DNA of 64,000 nucleotides from Planctomycetota bacterium (lineage in GTDB: Bacteria > Planctomycetota > UBA1135 > GCA-002686595): NCBI GenBank assembly GCA_022446815.1, contig JAKVCD010000001.1, forward strand, positions 106,996 through 170,995, read 5' to 3'. The position numbers were made by a program, and so were the translations under genes. Below the pieces are notes generated by a model, which worked only from the letters and a program-made list of their open reading frames with translations, had not been told where the DNA came from and did not search any database. Of the stretch, positions 35,218 to 44,419 are shown in pieces; positions within the stretch are counted from its first letter, which is position 1; each line of letters begins with the position of its first letter.

Positions 35218-35817
35218 ATGAGCTCTTCAATCGACCAGCTCCGGGCCTCACTCGCTGAGGCAGCTGCCGCCCTAGAAGCATTCTCGAGGGATGAAGGCGC
35301 TGTCGCGGGCGCAGCAGAGCTAGCTGACCTCGCCTTGGCCGCCCTAAGGGCAGACAAGAAGCTCCTCGTCTGCGGCAACGGCGGCAGCATGTGTGACGCT
35401 ATGCACTTTGCAGAAGAGTGGACCGGTCGCTTCCGCGGAGATCGGGACGCGCTCCCCGCGCTAGCCTTCAGCGATCCAGCCCAGCTCACCTGCATCGCAA
35501 ATGACTTCGGCTATGGAGAGGTCTTCGCCCGTCAGATCGAAGCCCACGGCCGAGAGGGCGACCTGCTCATCGCCCTCTCAACGAGCGGTGAATCGCCCAA
35601 CATCCTGCGAGCTCTCGAGGAGGCTCGAGCCCGTGGCCTGAAAGCCGTCGCGCTCTTGGGGAGAGGCGGTGGCCAGGCCCGCGCGCTCGCAGATGTCGCG
35701 ATCGTAGTCCCGTACGCGACAACCTCTGACCGCATCCAGGAGGTTCACATCAAAGTCCTCCACGCTGTGATTGAGGCGGTGGAGCGGCAGCTCTTTCCAA
35801 CTGCCGAAGATGCCTGA
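35218..35817 (+). CDS. gmhA: Sedoheptulose-7-phosphate isomerase GmhA
   Basis: First enzyme of the ADP-heptose pathway for LPS inner core. 199 residues with a SIS fold: LLVCGNGGSMCDAMHFAEEW, NDFGYGEVFARQIEAHGREG, LLIALSTSGESPNILRAL, and the C-terminal SDRIQEVHIKVLHAVIEAVE carrying the active-site Gln and His. Supports an LPS-bearing outer membrane. No clear ribosome-binding site is seen. It is convergent with the acetyltransferase gene. Confidence 0.93.
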   Translation: MSSSIDQLRASLAEAAAALEAFSRDEGAVAGAAELADLALAALRADKKLLVCGNGGSMCDAMHFAEEWTGRFRGDRDALPALAFSDPAQLTCIANDFGYGEVFARQIEAHGREGDLLIALSTSGESPNILRALEEARARGLKAVALLGRGGGQARALADVAIVVPYATTSDRIQEVHIKVLHAVIEAVERQLFPTAEDA

Positions 35818-35823
35818 ACGCTG

Positions 35824-36690
35824 CTAGATCGAGTCTAGCCCCCAAACGAATGCCCCCTCGGGTAAGCCGCCTACGGCCCCCAATGGCTTGACCATCCCGA
35901 GGCGACCCTCTGCGCGGATCGCTCCGCAGGCCTCTAGGAGTTCACCCATCGGCCCAGCAGCGCCTGGAGCCATGAGGAAGAGCGAGTCAGCCTGCTCCAA
36001 GAGCGCATCGAGACAAGAGAGGACTCCCTCAGGGCTGCCGCCCCACTCGTGCACCACGCCAGCTAAGTCTGCGCCGCGGCCAAAGCAGGCATAAGCCTCT
36101 ATCTGTTCACCGCGCGTCGCGATCAAGACCTTCATCTCAGGGCATACGAGGAGGCGGGCTGTCTCTTGGGCGCTGCGCCCGACCCTCGCGCCGTGCCGCG
36201 TGTATAGCTCATGCAGGCGGTCTTCATCTCCGCTCAGGAGGGAGCGCACGTTGAGCGAGGGATCGAGCTCTGTGCTCGGGATCTCTGAGACGAGGTAATC
36301 GGTCTCTCGCCCATCAAGTCGATACCCCCGACGCTGGTAGAAGTTTGGGTCATCCGCCCAGAGCAAGGCGTGCTCACAGCCGTGACCTTTGAGGAGCCGC
36401 TCCACCTCGCTCAAGAGCTGTGTGGCGCAACCCCGACCTCGCGCGTCCGCCCTCGTGGCGACAGAGCCGATGAAGCCAGCGCGCGCGCGGCCGCCCGGAT
36501 AGATGAGCTCGCGCTCCAACACCGCACATGCGGACAAGACCTCTTCACCCTCTGTGAGCGCGAGTAAGGCCCCTGGCCCGCCCTCGTCAAATACGAGCGG
36601 ATACTCAAGGGAGAGGTCTCCCCCAGGACGAAGCACCGAGGTCATCATCTCAAGACTTTCGAGATGACCCTGAGCCGAGACCAGCTTCAC
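35824..36690 (-). CDS. GNAT-family N-acetyltransferase, last gene of the flgF unit
   Basis: 288 residues. The first GNAT domain has the acetyl-CoA loop RADARGRGCATQLLSEVE, followed by ALLWADDPNFYQRRGYRL (beta-5/alpha-4 region with FYxxxGY). A second half (from about 150) looks like a degenerate second GNAT domain. It overlaps the small protein gene by 4 bases, so it is translated from the flgF-flgL transcript. A role in flagellin or other protein/sugar modification is possible but not shown. Confidence 0.85.
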   Translation of the reverse strand: MKLVSAQGHLESLEMMTSVLRPGGDLSLEYPLVFDEGGPGALLALTEGEEVLSACAVLERELIYPGGRARAGFIGSVATRADARGRGCATQLLSEVERLLKGHGCEHALLWADDPNFYQRRGYRLDGRETDYLVSEIPSTELDPSLNVRSLLSGDEDRLHELYTRHGARVGRSAQETARLLVCPEMKVLIATRGEQIEAYACFGRGADLAGVVHEWGGSPEGVLSCLDALLEQADSLFLMAPGAAGPMGELLEACGAIRAEGRLGMVKPLGAVGGLPEGAFVWGLDSI

Positions 36691-36998
36691 GCGGCGTCAC
36701 CTTCCTGTGCGCTCGAGGCCTGCTGCGCGCTGCGATATGCCTCTAGGACAGAGTCCCGCAGCGCGAGCGCGTCGTCGAGGCTCTGCGCCGCGTCCTGGAC
36801 TGCGCCAGAGAGCGCCTTGGTGTCTTCTAAGGACTCGCTCCGACGAGAGAGGTCTCTCGCGGCGCTCTCCAGTCGCTCTAAGATCGCTTTGAAGGCGGGG
36901 TTGTTCGCGATGCTCTCCCCGCTCGCTGTGCTGGCGGGTGAGGTGCGCTGGGTGGGCGCGGGGCCTGAGCCCCATGAGATGGGCTGTTGGGGATTCAT
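36687..36998 (-). CDS. Small hydrophilic protein after flgL
   Basis: 103 residues, with a Pro/Ser/Thr-rich start and a helical second half (ILERLESAARDLSRRSESLE) of possible coiled-coil type. GAGGTGA lies about 5 bases before the ATG, and flgL ends 4 bases upstream, so translation is likely. No family is recognised. It may be a junction-protein chaperone or secreted regulator; FlgM-like features were looked for and not seen. Confidence 0.7.
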   Translation of the reverse strand: MNPQQPISWGSGPAPTQRTSPASTASGESIANNPAFKAILERLESAARDLSRRSESLEDTKALSGAVQDAAQSLDDALALRDSVLEAYRSAQQASSAQEGDAA

Positions 36999-37002
36999 CT
37001 GA

Positions 37003-38421
37003 TCACCTCAGGAAGTTCAAGAGGGTGTTCTGCATGAGCCGGGAGCCCGCCATCTGCGCGAGCTGCATCGACTGCTCCGCCTGGCTCGCGTCCATCACGA
37101 CGCTCGCGAGGTCGGCGTCCTCCACCTGTGACAAGTGCTGAGTGACCTGCATCGCGACGCCGTCTAAGCGCCCGAGAGTTCCTTCAATGTTCTCGAGCCG
37201 GGCTCCGAGGACCGCGACGCTCTGGAGGAGGTTGTCGTGGTTGCGCTCGATCTCTCCGAGGCGCATCTCAAGGCGTGTGGCGAGCTCGTCAGGCCTCAGG
37301 CTGTCGCCGTTCTCGAGGTCTTCGACTGCGCCGAGGATCGAGTCGAAGATGTTCGCTGCGCCGTCAAAGCTCACAAGCTCAACGCCTGCGCGATGCACCG
37401 CCGTCGTATCCACGTGCAGGACGGAGCCACCTTTGTCGATCAGTTGCAAGTCTGTCTCTGTCAGGGTCAACGTCGTGAAGTTCACGCCGTCGATCGAGAT
37501 CGAGCCCTCGCCGGTGAGGGTCGAAGCGCTCGATCCGCCGGTGTATGCGCTGAAGTCTAAGTGGACCTCTGCGCCGTGCTCGTTCGTTACGACAAAGTCA
37601 GTGAAGTCGGGGTCGGTCGCTTGAGGGATAGCCAGCGGCCCTCCCCCGTCGAGGCTCACCGTCCCTGCGGCGCCGTCGATTGTGAGCGTGTGTGCACCCA
37701 AGATCGTGTCCTCGGCTCCGCCGTGGGCGAGGACGACGCCGGCGCCTGGAGCCCCGGTCGTAGCGTCGTGCCTCAGAGTGAGATACTCGAAACCCGCGCC
37801 CTCATTGGCGCGGACACCCTCACCGATCCCCGTGAGGCCCGAGAAGGAGACCCCGCTGTATTCGAACCTGGCGAAGACCTCTTGGCCTGTCACCAGCGTA
37901 GGCGTCCGGACGCCGCGACCCGTCTCGATGGACTGCGCCGCGCCGCCGCCTTGGTATGTGAACCCTGCGCTCGTCTTCGCGAACGCTTGGCCAGAGGTCT
38001 GCGCCCCTGCAAAGAGGGCCTCTCCGTTGAAGCGTGTATTCGCCACGTCAAGGAGCTCGTCGAGTTGCACGCGTAGATCTGCGGCGAGAGAGGAGCGGTC
38101 GTCTTCGCTCAGCGTGCCGTTCATCCCCTGCAAGATGAGGGACTTCATGTCTGAGATGATCGAGCTCCCTTGCTCGAGCGATGATGCGGCCAGCTGCATA
38201 GAAGGCTGCGCGCCGACCCCCGCAGCGCGATAGCGCTCGAGGGAGGCGAGGTGGCCCCTCAAGCTGAGCGACTTCGCTGATGCGGTGGGGTCATCTGAGG
38301 CACGCGAGATGCGCTTGCCTGATGACAGCATCTCTTGCGCGCCGGTCAGGCGAGCTTGGTTGCGGAGGATGCCGCTCTTCACCATCGAGAAGATGGAGCT
38401 CTGCGTCGGTCGTAGAGTCAT
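37003..38421 (-). CDS. flgL: Hook-filament junction protein FlgL (HAP3)
   Basis: 472 residues. The flagellin-like N terminus (TQSSIFSMVKSGILRNQARL; EMLSSGKRISRASDDPTASA) and C terminus (LADLASVVMDASQAEQSMQL-type, ending MQNTLLNFLR) are intact. The middle carries an insertion, making it longer than the roughly 300 residues of enteric FlgL. It starts 2 bases after flgK. Confidence 0.95.
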   Translation of the reverse strand: MTLRPTQSSIFSMVKSGILRNQARLTGAQEMLSSGKRISRASDDPTASAKSLSLRGHLASLERYRAAGVGAQPSMQLAASSLEQGSSIISDMKSLILQGMNGTLSEDDRSSLAADLRVQLDELLDVANTRFNGEALFAGAQTSGQAFAKTSAGFTYQGGGAAQSIETGRGVRTPTLVTGQEVFARFEYSGVSFSGLTGIGEGVRANEGAGFEYLTLRHDATTGAPGAGVVLAHGGAEDTILGAHTLTIDGAAGTVSLDGGGPLAIPQATDPDFTDFVVTNEHGAEVHLDFSAYTGGSSASTLTGEGSISIDGVNFTTLTLTETDLQLIDKGGSVLHVDTTAVHRAGVELVSFDGAANIFDSILGAVEDLENGDSLRPDELATRLEMRLGEIERNHDNLLQSVAVLGARLENIEGTLGRLDGVAMQVTQHLSQVEDADLASVVMDASQAEQSMQLAQMAGSRLMQNTLLNFLR

Positions 38422-38423
38422 AA

Positions 38424-40763
38424 CTAGATCAGTGCGAGGAGTGAGTCGTTCAGGTCGTTGATGACTGAGATGTATCGGGACGCCGCAGCGAAGGACTGCT
38501 CGAAGCGCATCATCTCGACGAGCTCTTCGTCGACGTTGACGCCTGAGAGCTCTGCCCTGCGCTGGTCGAGGCTCGACACGACGTACTCCTCCACGTCGCG
38601 CGCGCTCATCGCGCTCTGAGCCTCGAAGCCGAGCTCAGTCACGATGTCTGAGAAGGCCGCCTCGAGTCCCTTGCCTCCTGCGCTCTCTGCTCCGCTGTGC
38701 TGCAGACCTAAGAGCTCGAGCATCGCCCCGGCGTCGCCGGCCATCCCGCTCGTAGAGGCGTTGAGCATGCTGGGGTCTGCGAGGAGCTCAGCGCTCACGC
38801 CGATGTCCTCTGCCCCTGAGCCAGTGAAGAGGCCGCCGATTCCGAGCGCGACGAGGACATCCGAAGTGTCCGAGTCTGCGACGAGGTCGACGCTGAAGGC
38901 GTCGTTTTCGGTGGCCGACAAGGAGCCGAAGCCGAAGCTCACGCTGACCCCGTCTGCGACCTCAAGGCTTGAGCCCGGCAGGTAATCTTCGCCGACATCT
39001 AGAGTGGCGACGAGGTTGCCTGCGGCGTCATGTACATCAACCAAGAGTCCAGGCGTCGTGCCGACGTCGCCGTCACCACGAGGGGTGAAGACGAACTGGT
39101 CATTTCCCTCTCCCGTGTAAGCGCCTGAGACGCTCACCGATGCGCCTGCGTCCGAGCCTGAGATCGTCGCGCCTGCGGTCCAGCCTAACGAGGCGAGGGC
39201 GGAGCCGCCGGTGACCTCGAAGGACTCGCTCGCGCCGCTCCCCTCTGACTGAATGAAGAGCCGCTCAGCGACAACCACGGCACGCAGGCCGTTCGCCTGC
39301 ATGTCTGAGTTTGCGTTCAAGACGTCAGCGAGCTCGCCGGCAGTCGCTTGGCTGACCTCGAAGAAGTCCGCTTGATCTAGAGTCACGCTGAACGCGCCAG
39401 CGGGGCCGATGAGGTCGAGCGTGTCGCCGTGCGCGAGGGTGAAGGGACCGCTCGCGGCGGTGCCAAGAGAGGCGTGTCCGCTGCCGAAGGTCCCGTCAGC
39501 GTCCGGGGTGTCATTGAGCCGCGCAGAGAAGTCGAAGCCGAAGCCTGACTCTGCCTGGATCTCGAGTCGACCTTGTGCGTCGAGAGACGCCCCAACCCCA
39601 TCAACTCCTGAGAGCGCGCCGAGCAGGTCAGCTACTGTCGTGCTCTCTGCGTCAATGTTGAGCTCTGTAGAGCGCAGCACGCCGGAGCCGAGATCCCTGA
39701 CGTTCACGCGCAGGGTGCCAGAGCTGAGGTCGAAAGGGAGGCCGGCGTCAGCGAGGAGCTCGTCGGTGAGCTGTCCGTCCCCGTCGGCGTCCTGCAGGGC
39801 ATGCTCAGCGACTGCGCGAGTCATGTGGCCTGCTTCCGGGATGCCCGTGGAGTGGATCCTGTTCGCCTCTAGGATCATGTCGCGCGCGAAGGAGTCGAGC
39901 TGACCGAAGAGCTTGGGCAGGTAGCCGCCTTGGACGCTCAAGATCCCGGCGAGCTTTCCACCTGTAGGGCTGAGCGCCTCTGCGCTTCCACCGAGCAGGA
40001 CATCTACGGAGCCGTCATTGTTGAGCTGGGTGCTCATCTCGACCGCGCCGCCGAGGCCGACCAAGAGGCGCCCAGAGGTCTGCACGTTCACAGCTCCGTC
40101 GCTCGCCTCGGTGTAAGAGATGTCCACGAGCTTCGAGAGCTCTCGCAACACCTGGTCTCGGTCATCCCGGAGTCCGTTGGCGGCGAGACCGCTCGCCTCT
40201 TGGCTCCTGATCTCTTGGTTGAGGTTAGCCACACGCTCTGTGAGCACGTTGATCTCTGTCGTAGTCAGCTCCGCTTGGCGGGCAGAGTCTCCGCGGAGGC
40301 CATCGAGGCTGGAGAGCGTGGAGCGGAAGCCCTCTGCTACAGAGCGAGCGGACTCAAGAAAGCTCGTCCGCAGGATCGAGTCTCCTGCGCTCGCTGAGAG
40401 CTCAGAGGCCGACATGAAGAAGTCCGAGATGCGGGTGCTTATTCCGAAGCCGCCGGGCTCACCGAGCGCAGCCTCAGCCTCAGAGAGGCCCGCGACCCGC
40501 GCGTCGAGGCGGAAGAGGTCTGAGACCTCGTTTACGATCCGGCCAGCGAGGAGGTTGTCCACGCTGCGGCCGATGTTCGTGGCGTCAACGCCTGTACCGA
40601 AGCCGAGTCCGTTTCGCAGGACGACGCCGGAGGAGCCGAGCTGCACCCGCTGGCGGGAGTAGCCGGGTGTGTTGGCGTTGGCGAGGTTCTGACCGATGAC
40701 ATCCAAAGATGCTTGGCTCGTGAGCAGAGCGCGCAGCCCTATGTTCAATCCAATGTTCGCCAT
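38424..40763 (-). CDS. flgK: Hook-filament junction protein FlgK (HAP1)
   Basis: 779 residues. The rod/hook N-terminal motif ASLDVIGQNLANANTPGYSR and the C-terminal SGVNVDEELVEMMRFEQSFA with AASRYISVINDLNDSLLALI identify FlgK. The centre holds large beta-rich insertions with Gly/Ser/Asp repeats (about 330-650). It follows flgN by 3 bases, consistent with chaperone-client co-expression. Confidence 0.96.
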   Translation of the reverse strand: MANIGLNIGLRALLTSQASLDVIGQNLANANTPGYSRQRVQLGSSGVVLRNGLGFGTGVDATNIGRSVDNLLAGRIVNEVSDLFRLDARVAGLSEAEAALGEPGGFGISTRISDFFMSASELSASAGDSILRTSFLESARSVAEGFRSTLSSLDGLRGDSARQAELTTTEINVLTERVANLNQEIRSQEASGLAANGLRDDRDQVLRELSKLVDISYTEASDGAVNVQTSGRLLVGLGGAVEMSTQLNNDGSVDVLLGGSAEALSPTGGKLAGILSVQGGYLPKLFGQLDSFARDMILEANRIHSTGIPEAGHMTRAVAEHALQDADGDGQLTDELLADAGLPFDLSSGTLRVNVRDLGSGVLRSTELNIDAESTTVADLLGALSGVDGVGASLDAQGRLEIQAESGFGFDFSARLNDTPDADGTFGSGHASLGTAASGPFTLAHGDTLDLIGPAGAFSVTLDQADFFEVSQATAGELADVLNANSDMQANGLRAVVVAERLFIQSEGSGASESFEVTGGSALASLGWTAGATISGSDAGASVSVSGAYTGEGNDQFVFTPRGDGDVGTTPGLLVDVHDAAGNLVATLDVGEDYLPGSSLEVADGVSVSFGFGSLSATENDAFSVDLVADSDTSDVLVALGIGGLFTGSGAEDIGVSAELLADPSMLNASTSGMAGDAGAMLELLGLQHSGAESAGGKGLEAAFSDIVTELGFEAQSAMSARDVEEYVVSSLDQRRAELSGVNVDEELVEMMRFEQSFAAASRYISVINDLNDSLLALI

Positions 40764-40766
40764 AGC

Positions 40767-41240
40767 TCAGGCCTCCGCGTCTACGAGGTTTCCGGCGCCG
40801 TCGAGCGAGCGCTCGACGTCTTCGCCGTAGATCGACCGCAAGAGGTCACGCACCAGGCGGCGCTCAGCGCCCATCAAGACTCCCAGTCGGCGGTTGGCCC
40901 AGAGCTCTTGCGCGACAGCCTCTCGTAGCTCTTCACGCTTCGCGAGGACGCGCGAGCCTGCATCTCCTAGCCGGCGACCGATGCTCGCGAGGGTCAGCGC
41001 CGTCGGCGCGATGTTCCACTGCGCGGCGAGCAGCGCCACGATGCGAGCGCGGCGACCGCCGCGCTCCGCGTTCGATGAGAGCTCTCGATCCATTCGCTTC
41101 GAGCACTCGGTGAAGGCGTCTAGGTCCTTCTCTTGAAGGGTCTGAATCTGCTCGTTGAGGATCGCAGTCGTGCGTCCGCGCGCAGCGAGCTCCTCGTCCA
41201 AGAGCGCCTCGAGCTGGTTAGCTAGCTTCTGTTCGCTCAT
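40767..41240 (-). CDS. flgN: FlgN-type export chaperone
   Basis: 157 residues, helical and coiled-coil. The N-terminal half (LEALLDEELAARGRTTAILN; IQTLQEKDLDAFTECSKRMD) and position directly before flgK match the FlgN family, which escorts FlgK and FlgL. Overlaps the flgJ-like gene by 4 bases. Confidence 0.85.
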   Translation of the reverse strand: MSEQKLANQLEALLDEELAARGRTTAILNEQIQTLQEKDLDAFTECSKRMDRELSSNAERGGRRARIVALLAAQWNIAPTALTLASIGRRLGDAGSRVLAKREELREAVAQELWANRRLGVLMGAERRLVRDLLRSIYGEDVERSLDGAGNLVDAEA

Positions 41241-41563
41241 TTCGAGCCCTCCTGCTTCTCTACGATCCCCGCGCGCACCATGCCCGCGAGGTCTAAGTCC
41301 CAGCCGTCAGCGAGGGCTTCACCGACGTGTTGGTCGAGCCACCCGCTGAAGACATCTGCTCCGGGGCCCTCCCCGAAGAAGCCGCCGTCACCGAGGCTCT
41401 TGCGGGCCTCCTTCACGAGCATCGTCGCGAGGAGAGACTCGAACATCGCCGCGGCCTCAGCCGGGTTCGCCTCGTCCCCCATCGCCTGGAGCCGCGCGAG
41501 CCCTCGCTCGACGCCACCAGCGCGGAGGTCTGCAGCGGTCGTCATCTTGTTGAGCGCTTCCAT
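41237..41563 (-). CDS. flgJ: Rod-binding protein FlgJ, N-terminal domain only
   Basis: 108 residues with the rod-binding motif AAAMFESLLATMLVKEARKS and GGFFGEGPGADVFSGWLDQH, which matches the FlgJ scaffolding domain. The peptidoglycan hydrolase domain of enteric FlgJ is absent, as in many non-enteric bacteria, so a separate lytic enzyme is needed. Lies 2 bases after flgI. Confidence 0.9.
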   Translation of the reverse strand: MEALNKMTTAADLRAGGVERGLARLQAMGDEANPAEAAAMFESLLATMLVKEARKSLGDGGFFGEGPGADVFSGWLDQHVGEALADGWDLDLAGMVRAGIVEKQEGSK

Positions 41564-41565
41564 CC

Positions 41566-42807
41566 TTAGAGCCTCTGAATCTCGGCGACCAAGAGGCCGT
41601 TACGCTGCATCCCCTGAAGGATGCTGATGGTGTCGCGCGGCGTCGTGCCGAGCAGGTTCAGGACGTCCGCGACCTCTTCCAGGTTGGCCGCACCAGGCAT
41701 AAGCACCGGAGCGTTGTTCTCCTCAACGATCTGCAGGTCCGTGCGATCCACGATCTCTGTTGTCCCGTTAGAGAAGGGCCCGGGCTGGCTGACCTGCGGC
41801 GACTCAGCGATCGTCACGGTCAAGTTCCCGTGCACCACGAGGCCGGGTCGCAGGCGGACGTCGCCGCCCATGACGATGAGCCCGCTGGACTCGTCGACGA
41901 GCACGCGCGCGACGTTCTCCGACTCGATCTCCTGATCGAGCAAGCTGGCCAAGTAGGCGAGGTGTGACTCTTGGGGGAGATCTCCGGGGACGGCCACTCG
42001 CACAGTCTTTCCGTCGAGCAGCGCGGTCGCAGCGCCCGGGTAGAGTCCGTTGATGGCCTCTGTGATCCGCACGGTGTTGCCGAAGGTGTCCTGTCCCAAG
42101 CGAGCGTCTAGGTAGATGTAGCCGTGATCAGAGACGATCGAGGTCTCCACCTCGCGCTCTACCTTCCCGCCGTCGGGGAGTGTGGCGACAGTGACGTGAT
42201 TGCGCACAGCTGTCGCGGCGTTGCCCTCTGCTCGGAATCCGCCCACAGTGAGTGGCCCAGCGGCCGTCGCGTAGACGACCTCACCGGTCACGTCGGTGAG
42301 CTCGGTGAAGGTGAGCGAGCCGCCCTCTAAGCTCTTCGCGTCTCCGATCGCAGAGACGCGGACCGGGAGGCGTCGACCGGGCTTGAGGCCGGCGGGCAGG
42401 TCTGACTCGACGCGGACGATCGCGACGTTCTTCGCGTTCAGGTCCTGGATGTCGATGTTGATGTTCCGCGTGAGGAGCAGGTTCATGACGAGCTGCTTGG
42501 CGGTGTCGCTGGTGTCGCCTGTCCCGGCGAGACCGGTGACAAGACCGACGCCCATGATGTGGTTGTCCTCTTGGCCGCGGACGGCGACGAGGCTCTTCAC
42601 GGGCACGCGGAGCGAGTCCAAGATCGGTCGGTCCGACTTCGGCGCGAAGCGAGGGGTCTGCACGACGTTCGCGCTAGAGCGCCCTGTCGGCTGGATCGGA
42701 GACTCGACCGAACCCCAAGACCAGGGGCGGACTTCGTCTGTGGGGGCCACATCACCCGCGCCCTGAGGGAGCGCAGCGGCGGCGGTGAGGAGGAGGGTGG
42801 TCAACAT
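41566..42807 (-). CDS. flgI: P-ring protein FlgI
   Basis: 413 residues: signal peptide (about 1-16), then RVPVKSLVAVRGQEDNHIMG, VGLVTGLAGTGDT and the repeated beta motifs of FlgI. An N-terminal linker of about 50 residues before the conserved region makes it longer than the enteric protein. It forms the periplasmic bushing around the rod, with FlgA as chaperone. Confidence 0.96.
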   Translation of the reverse strand: MLTTLLLTAAAALPQGAGDVAPTDEVRPWSWGSVESPIQPTGRSSANVVQTPRFAPKSDRPILDSLRVPVKSLVAVRGQEDNHIMGVGLVTGLAGTGDTSDTAKQLVMNLLLTRNINIDIQDLNAKNVAIVRVESDLPAGLKPGRRLPVRVSAIGDAKSLEGGSLTFTELTDVTGEVVYATAAGPLTVGGFRAEGNAATAVRNHVTVATLPDGGKVEREVETSIVSDHGYIYLDARLGQDTFGNTVRITEAINGLYPGAATALLDGKTVRVAVPGDLPQESHLAYLASLLDQEIESENVARVLVDESSGLIVMGGDVRLRPGLVVHGNLTVTIAESPQVSQPGPFSNGTTEIVDRTDLQIVEENNAPVLMPGAANLEEVADVLNLLGTTPRDTISILQGMQRNGLLVAEIQRL

Positions 42808-42826
42808 GATTCAGGTGCTCCTTGCT

Positions 42827-43459
42827 CTAGAAGGGCCACAGCCAGGCGAGGGCGTCGTGGAGGAACCCACCGAGACCGTGGCGATTTGTCGCGCGAGTCA
42901 TAGGGCCGGTCCCGGAGTAGCTGATGCGTGCATCCGCGACGAGCTCGCTCTGCACGGAGTTGTCGGGCTGGATGTCAAAGCGACGGACGACGCCGCTGAA
43001 CTCGATCACCTTCACCTCGTTGTCGACGCGGATCTCGCGACGACCGTTCACGACCAAGTTTCCGTTCGGGAGCTTGTCAACGACGACCGCGGTCATACGA
43101 GCGCTGAAGGTCCCCGTCTTCTCGTAGTTCGCCGAGCCGCTGAAGCTGTCCTCGGTGCCCGACTGAACTGTCGGCAAGGTCGAGAACATGTTGGGCTTCA
43201 GGTCGAAGGCCGTGAGCTGATAGTCGAGACCCTTCTGCGTGCTGAGGTCGCTGGTCTCTTGGTTGCGGACGTCTTGGTTCTCGCTGATCACGATCGTGAC
43301 CAGGTCACCAGGGCGGCGCGCCGTGCGGTCACCGACCAAGACGAAGGGGCCTTGATCGGGCTGATAGATCGAGCCGGCGCGGCGCTGGGCGCTCGCGTCG
43401 GTCGTGAGGGTCGAGAGGGCCATGGCGGCCAAGAGGGCGGTTCGTTTGATCGTCAACAT
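42827..43459 (-). CDS. flgH: L-ring protein FlgH lacking a lipobox
   Basis: 210 residues. Family motifs GDLVTIVISENQDVRNQETS, LPNGNLVVNGRREIRVDNEV, and VIEFSGVVRRFDIQPDNSVQ are clear. The N terminus (AALMALSTLTTDASAQR-type, residues 8-25) is a classical signal peptide; there is no cysteine, whereas the usual FlgH is a lipoprotein with a lipobox. The outer-membrane ring here may therefore be unlipidated. Part of the flgF-to-flgL unit. Confidence 0.95.
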   Translation of the reverse strand: MLTIKRTALLAAMALSTLTTDASAQRRAGSIYQPDQGPFVLVGDRTARRPGDLVTIVISENQDVRNQETSDLSTQKGLDYQLTAFDLKPNMFSTLPTVQSGTEDSFSGSANYEKTGTFSARMTAVVVDKLPNGNLVVNGRREIRVDNEVKVIEFSGVVRRFDIQPDNSVQSELVADARISYSGTGPMTRATNRHGLGGFLHDALAWLWPF

Positions 43460-43476
43460 CTGGTTCTCCTTGAGCT

Positions 43477-44415
43477 TCAGCGAGCCTTGTTGAGCTCGCG
43501 CGTGACTTGGTCGCGACCGGTGACGGTCGCTTGGATCTCTTTGCCTGTCGCCTCGACGCGAACGGTGACGAGGTCGCCGATGCGACCGCTCTGAAGCGCG
43601 TTCCCTAGGACTGAAGCGCGGATGTGTCCGTGCACGATCTCGATCCAGACGGGGGCGTTCGCGTTGACAGCCAAGGGCCGCTCGACGTCACGCTCGGTCA
43701 CGACGTGCCCGGCCGGGATGGCGCGCACAGCGACGGCGTCGGAGAGCAAGCTCAAGGCGAGGGGTTGAGCGCTAGTGTCTGCGACGCGGACGCGACGCAG
43801 GGCGAACATCGCTGAGTTGAGCTTGGTCCCCTTGGGCGCAGACTCGAGCAGGACGGGCAGCTCTTGATAGAGCTCAACGTCTAGCCCGATCCAAGCCGTG
43901 TGATAGGGGGTCCCATCTACGAGGACGCGGACCGGGATGCTCCAGTTGCCGGGCCGGCGCTTGTCGTGGGTCAGGTCAGCGCGCAGCTCTGCCTTGACGG
44001 CGCCTCTAGGGACGCTCACGTCATTGATGGTCCCGCTCGCCTTGATCGTGACCTCTTCACCTTCGAAGAGGCCAGCGACAGCGACGCGAGCGGTCTCATA
44101 GAGGTCAGTCGCACGGATCATCTCTACGGCGGGGTAGACACGGCAGGCCTTCTCTCCGGCCCAGGTCACCTCCACATCAGGTGCAGCCAGGGCGACCGCG
44201 CGCTCAATCTTCCAACGTTGAAGCGTGCGGCTGTATCCAGGCGCGGGCATATAGCCGAGCTCTACGCCGTTCACCGCCGCGAGCGCGGCAGGGTCTGCGC
44301 TGGTGACCTCAGCGATCTCGCCGAGGGTGATCATGGTGCCGGTGGCCTCGGCCTCAGTGGGGAGCTCCACTGAGACGCCGCCGGCGAGGATGAGGAGTTG
44401 GAGGGTCAGCATCAT
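43477..44415 (-). CDS. flgA: P-ring assembly chaperone FlgA
   Basis: 312 residues; an N-terminal hydrophobic segment precedes a variable domain and the C-terminal SAF domain with RAIPAGHVVTERDVERPLAV and the final GRIGDLVTVRVEATGKEIQA, typical of FlgA. Start is ATG 44415 or 44412. Between flgG and flgH. Confidence 0.94.
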   Translation of the reverse strand: MMLTLQLLILAGGVSVELPTEAEATGTMITLGEIAEVTSADPAALAAVNGVELGYMPAPGYSRTLQRWKIERAVALAAPDVEVTWAGEKACRVYPAVEMIRATDLYETARVAVAGLFEGEEVTIKASGTINDVSVPRGAVKAELRADLTHDKRRPGNWSIPVRVLVDGTPYHTAWIGLDVELYQELPVLLESAPKGTKLNSAMFALRRVRVADTSAQPLALSLLSDAVAVRAIPAGHVVTERDVERPLAVNANAPVWIEIVHGHIRASVLGNALQSGRIGDLVTVRVEATGKEIQATVTGRDQVTRELNKAR

Positions 44416-44419
44416 TCAC

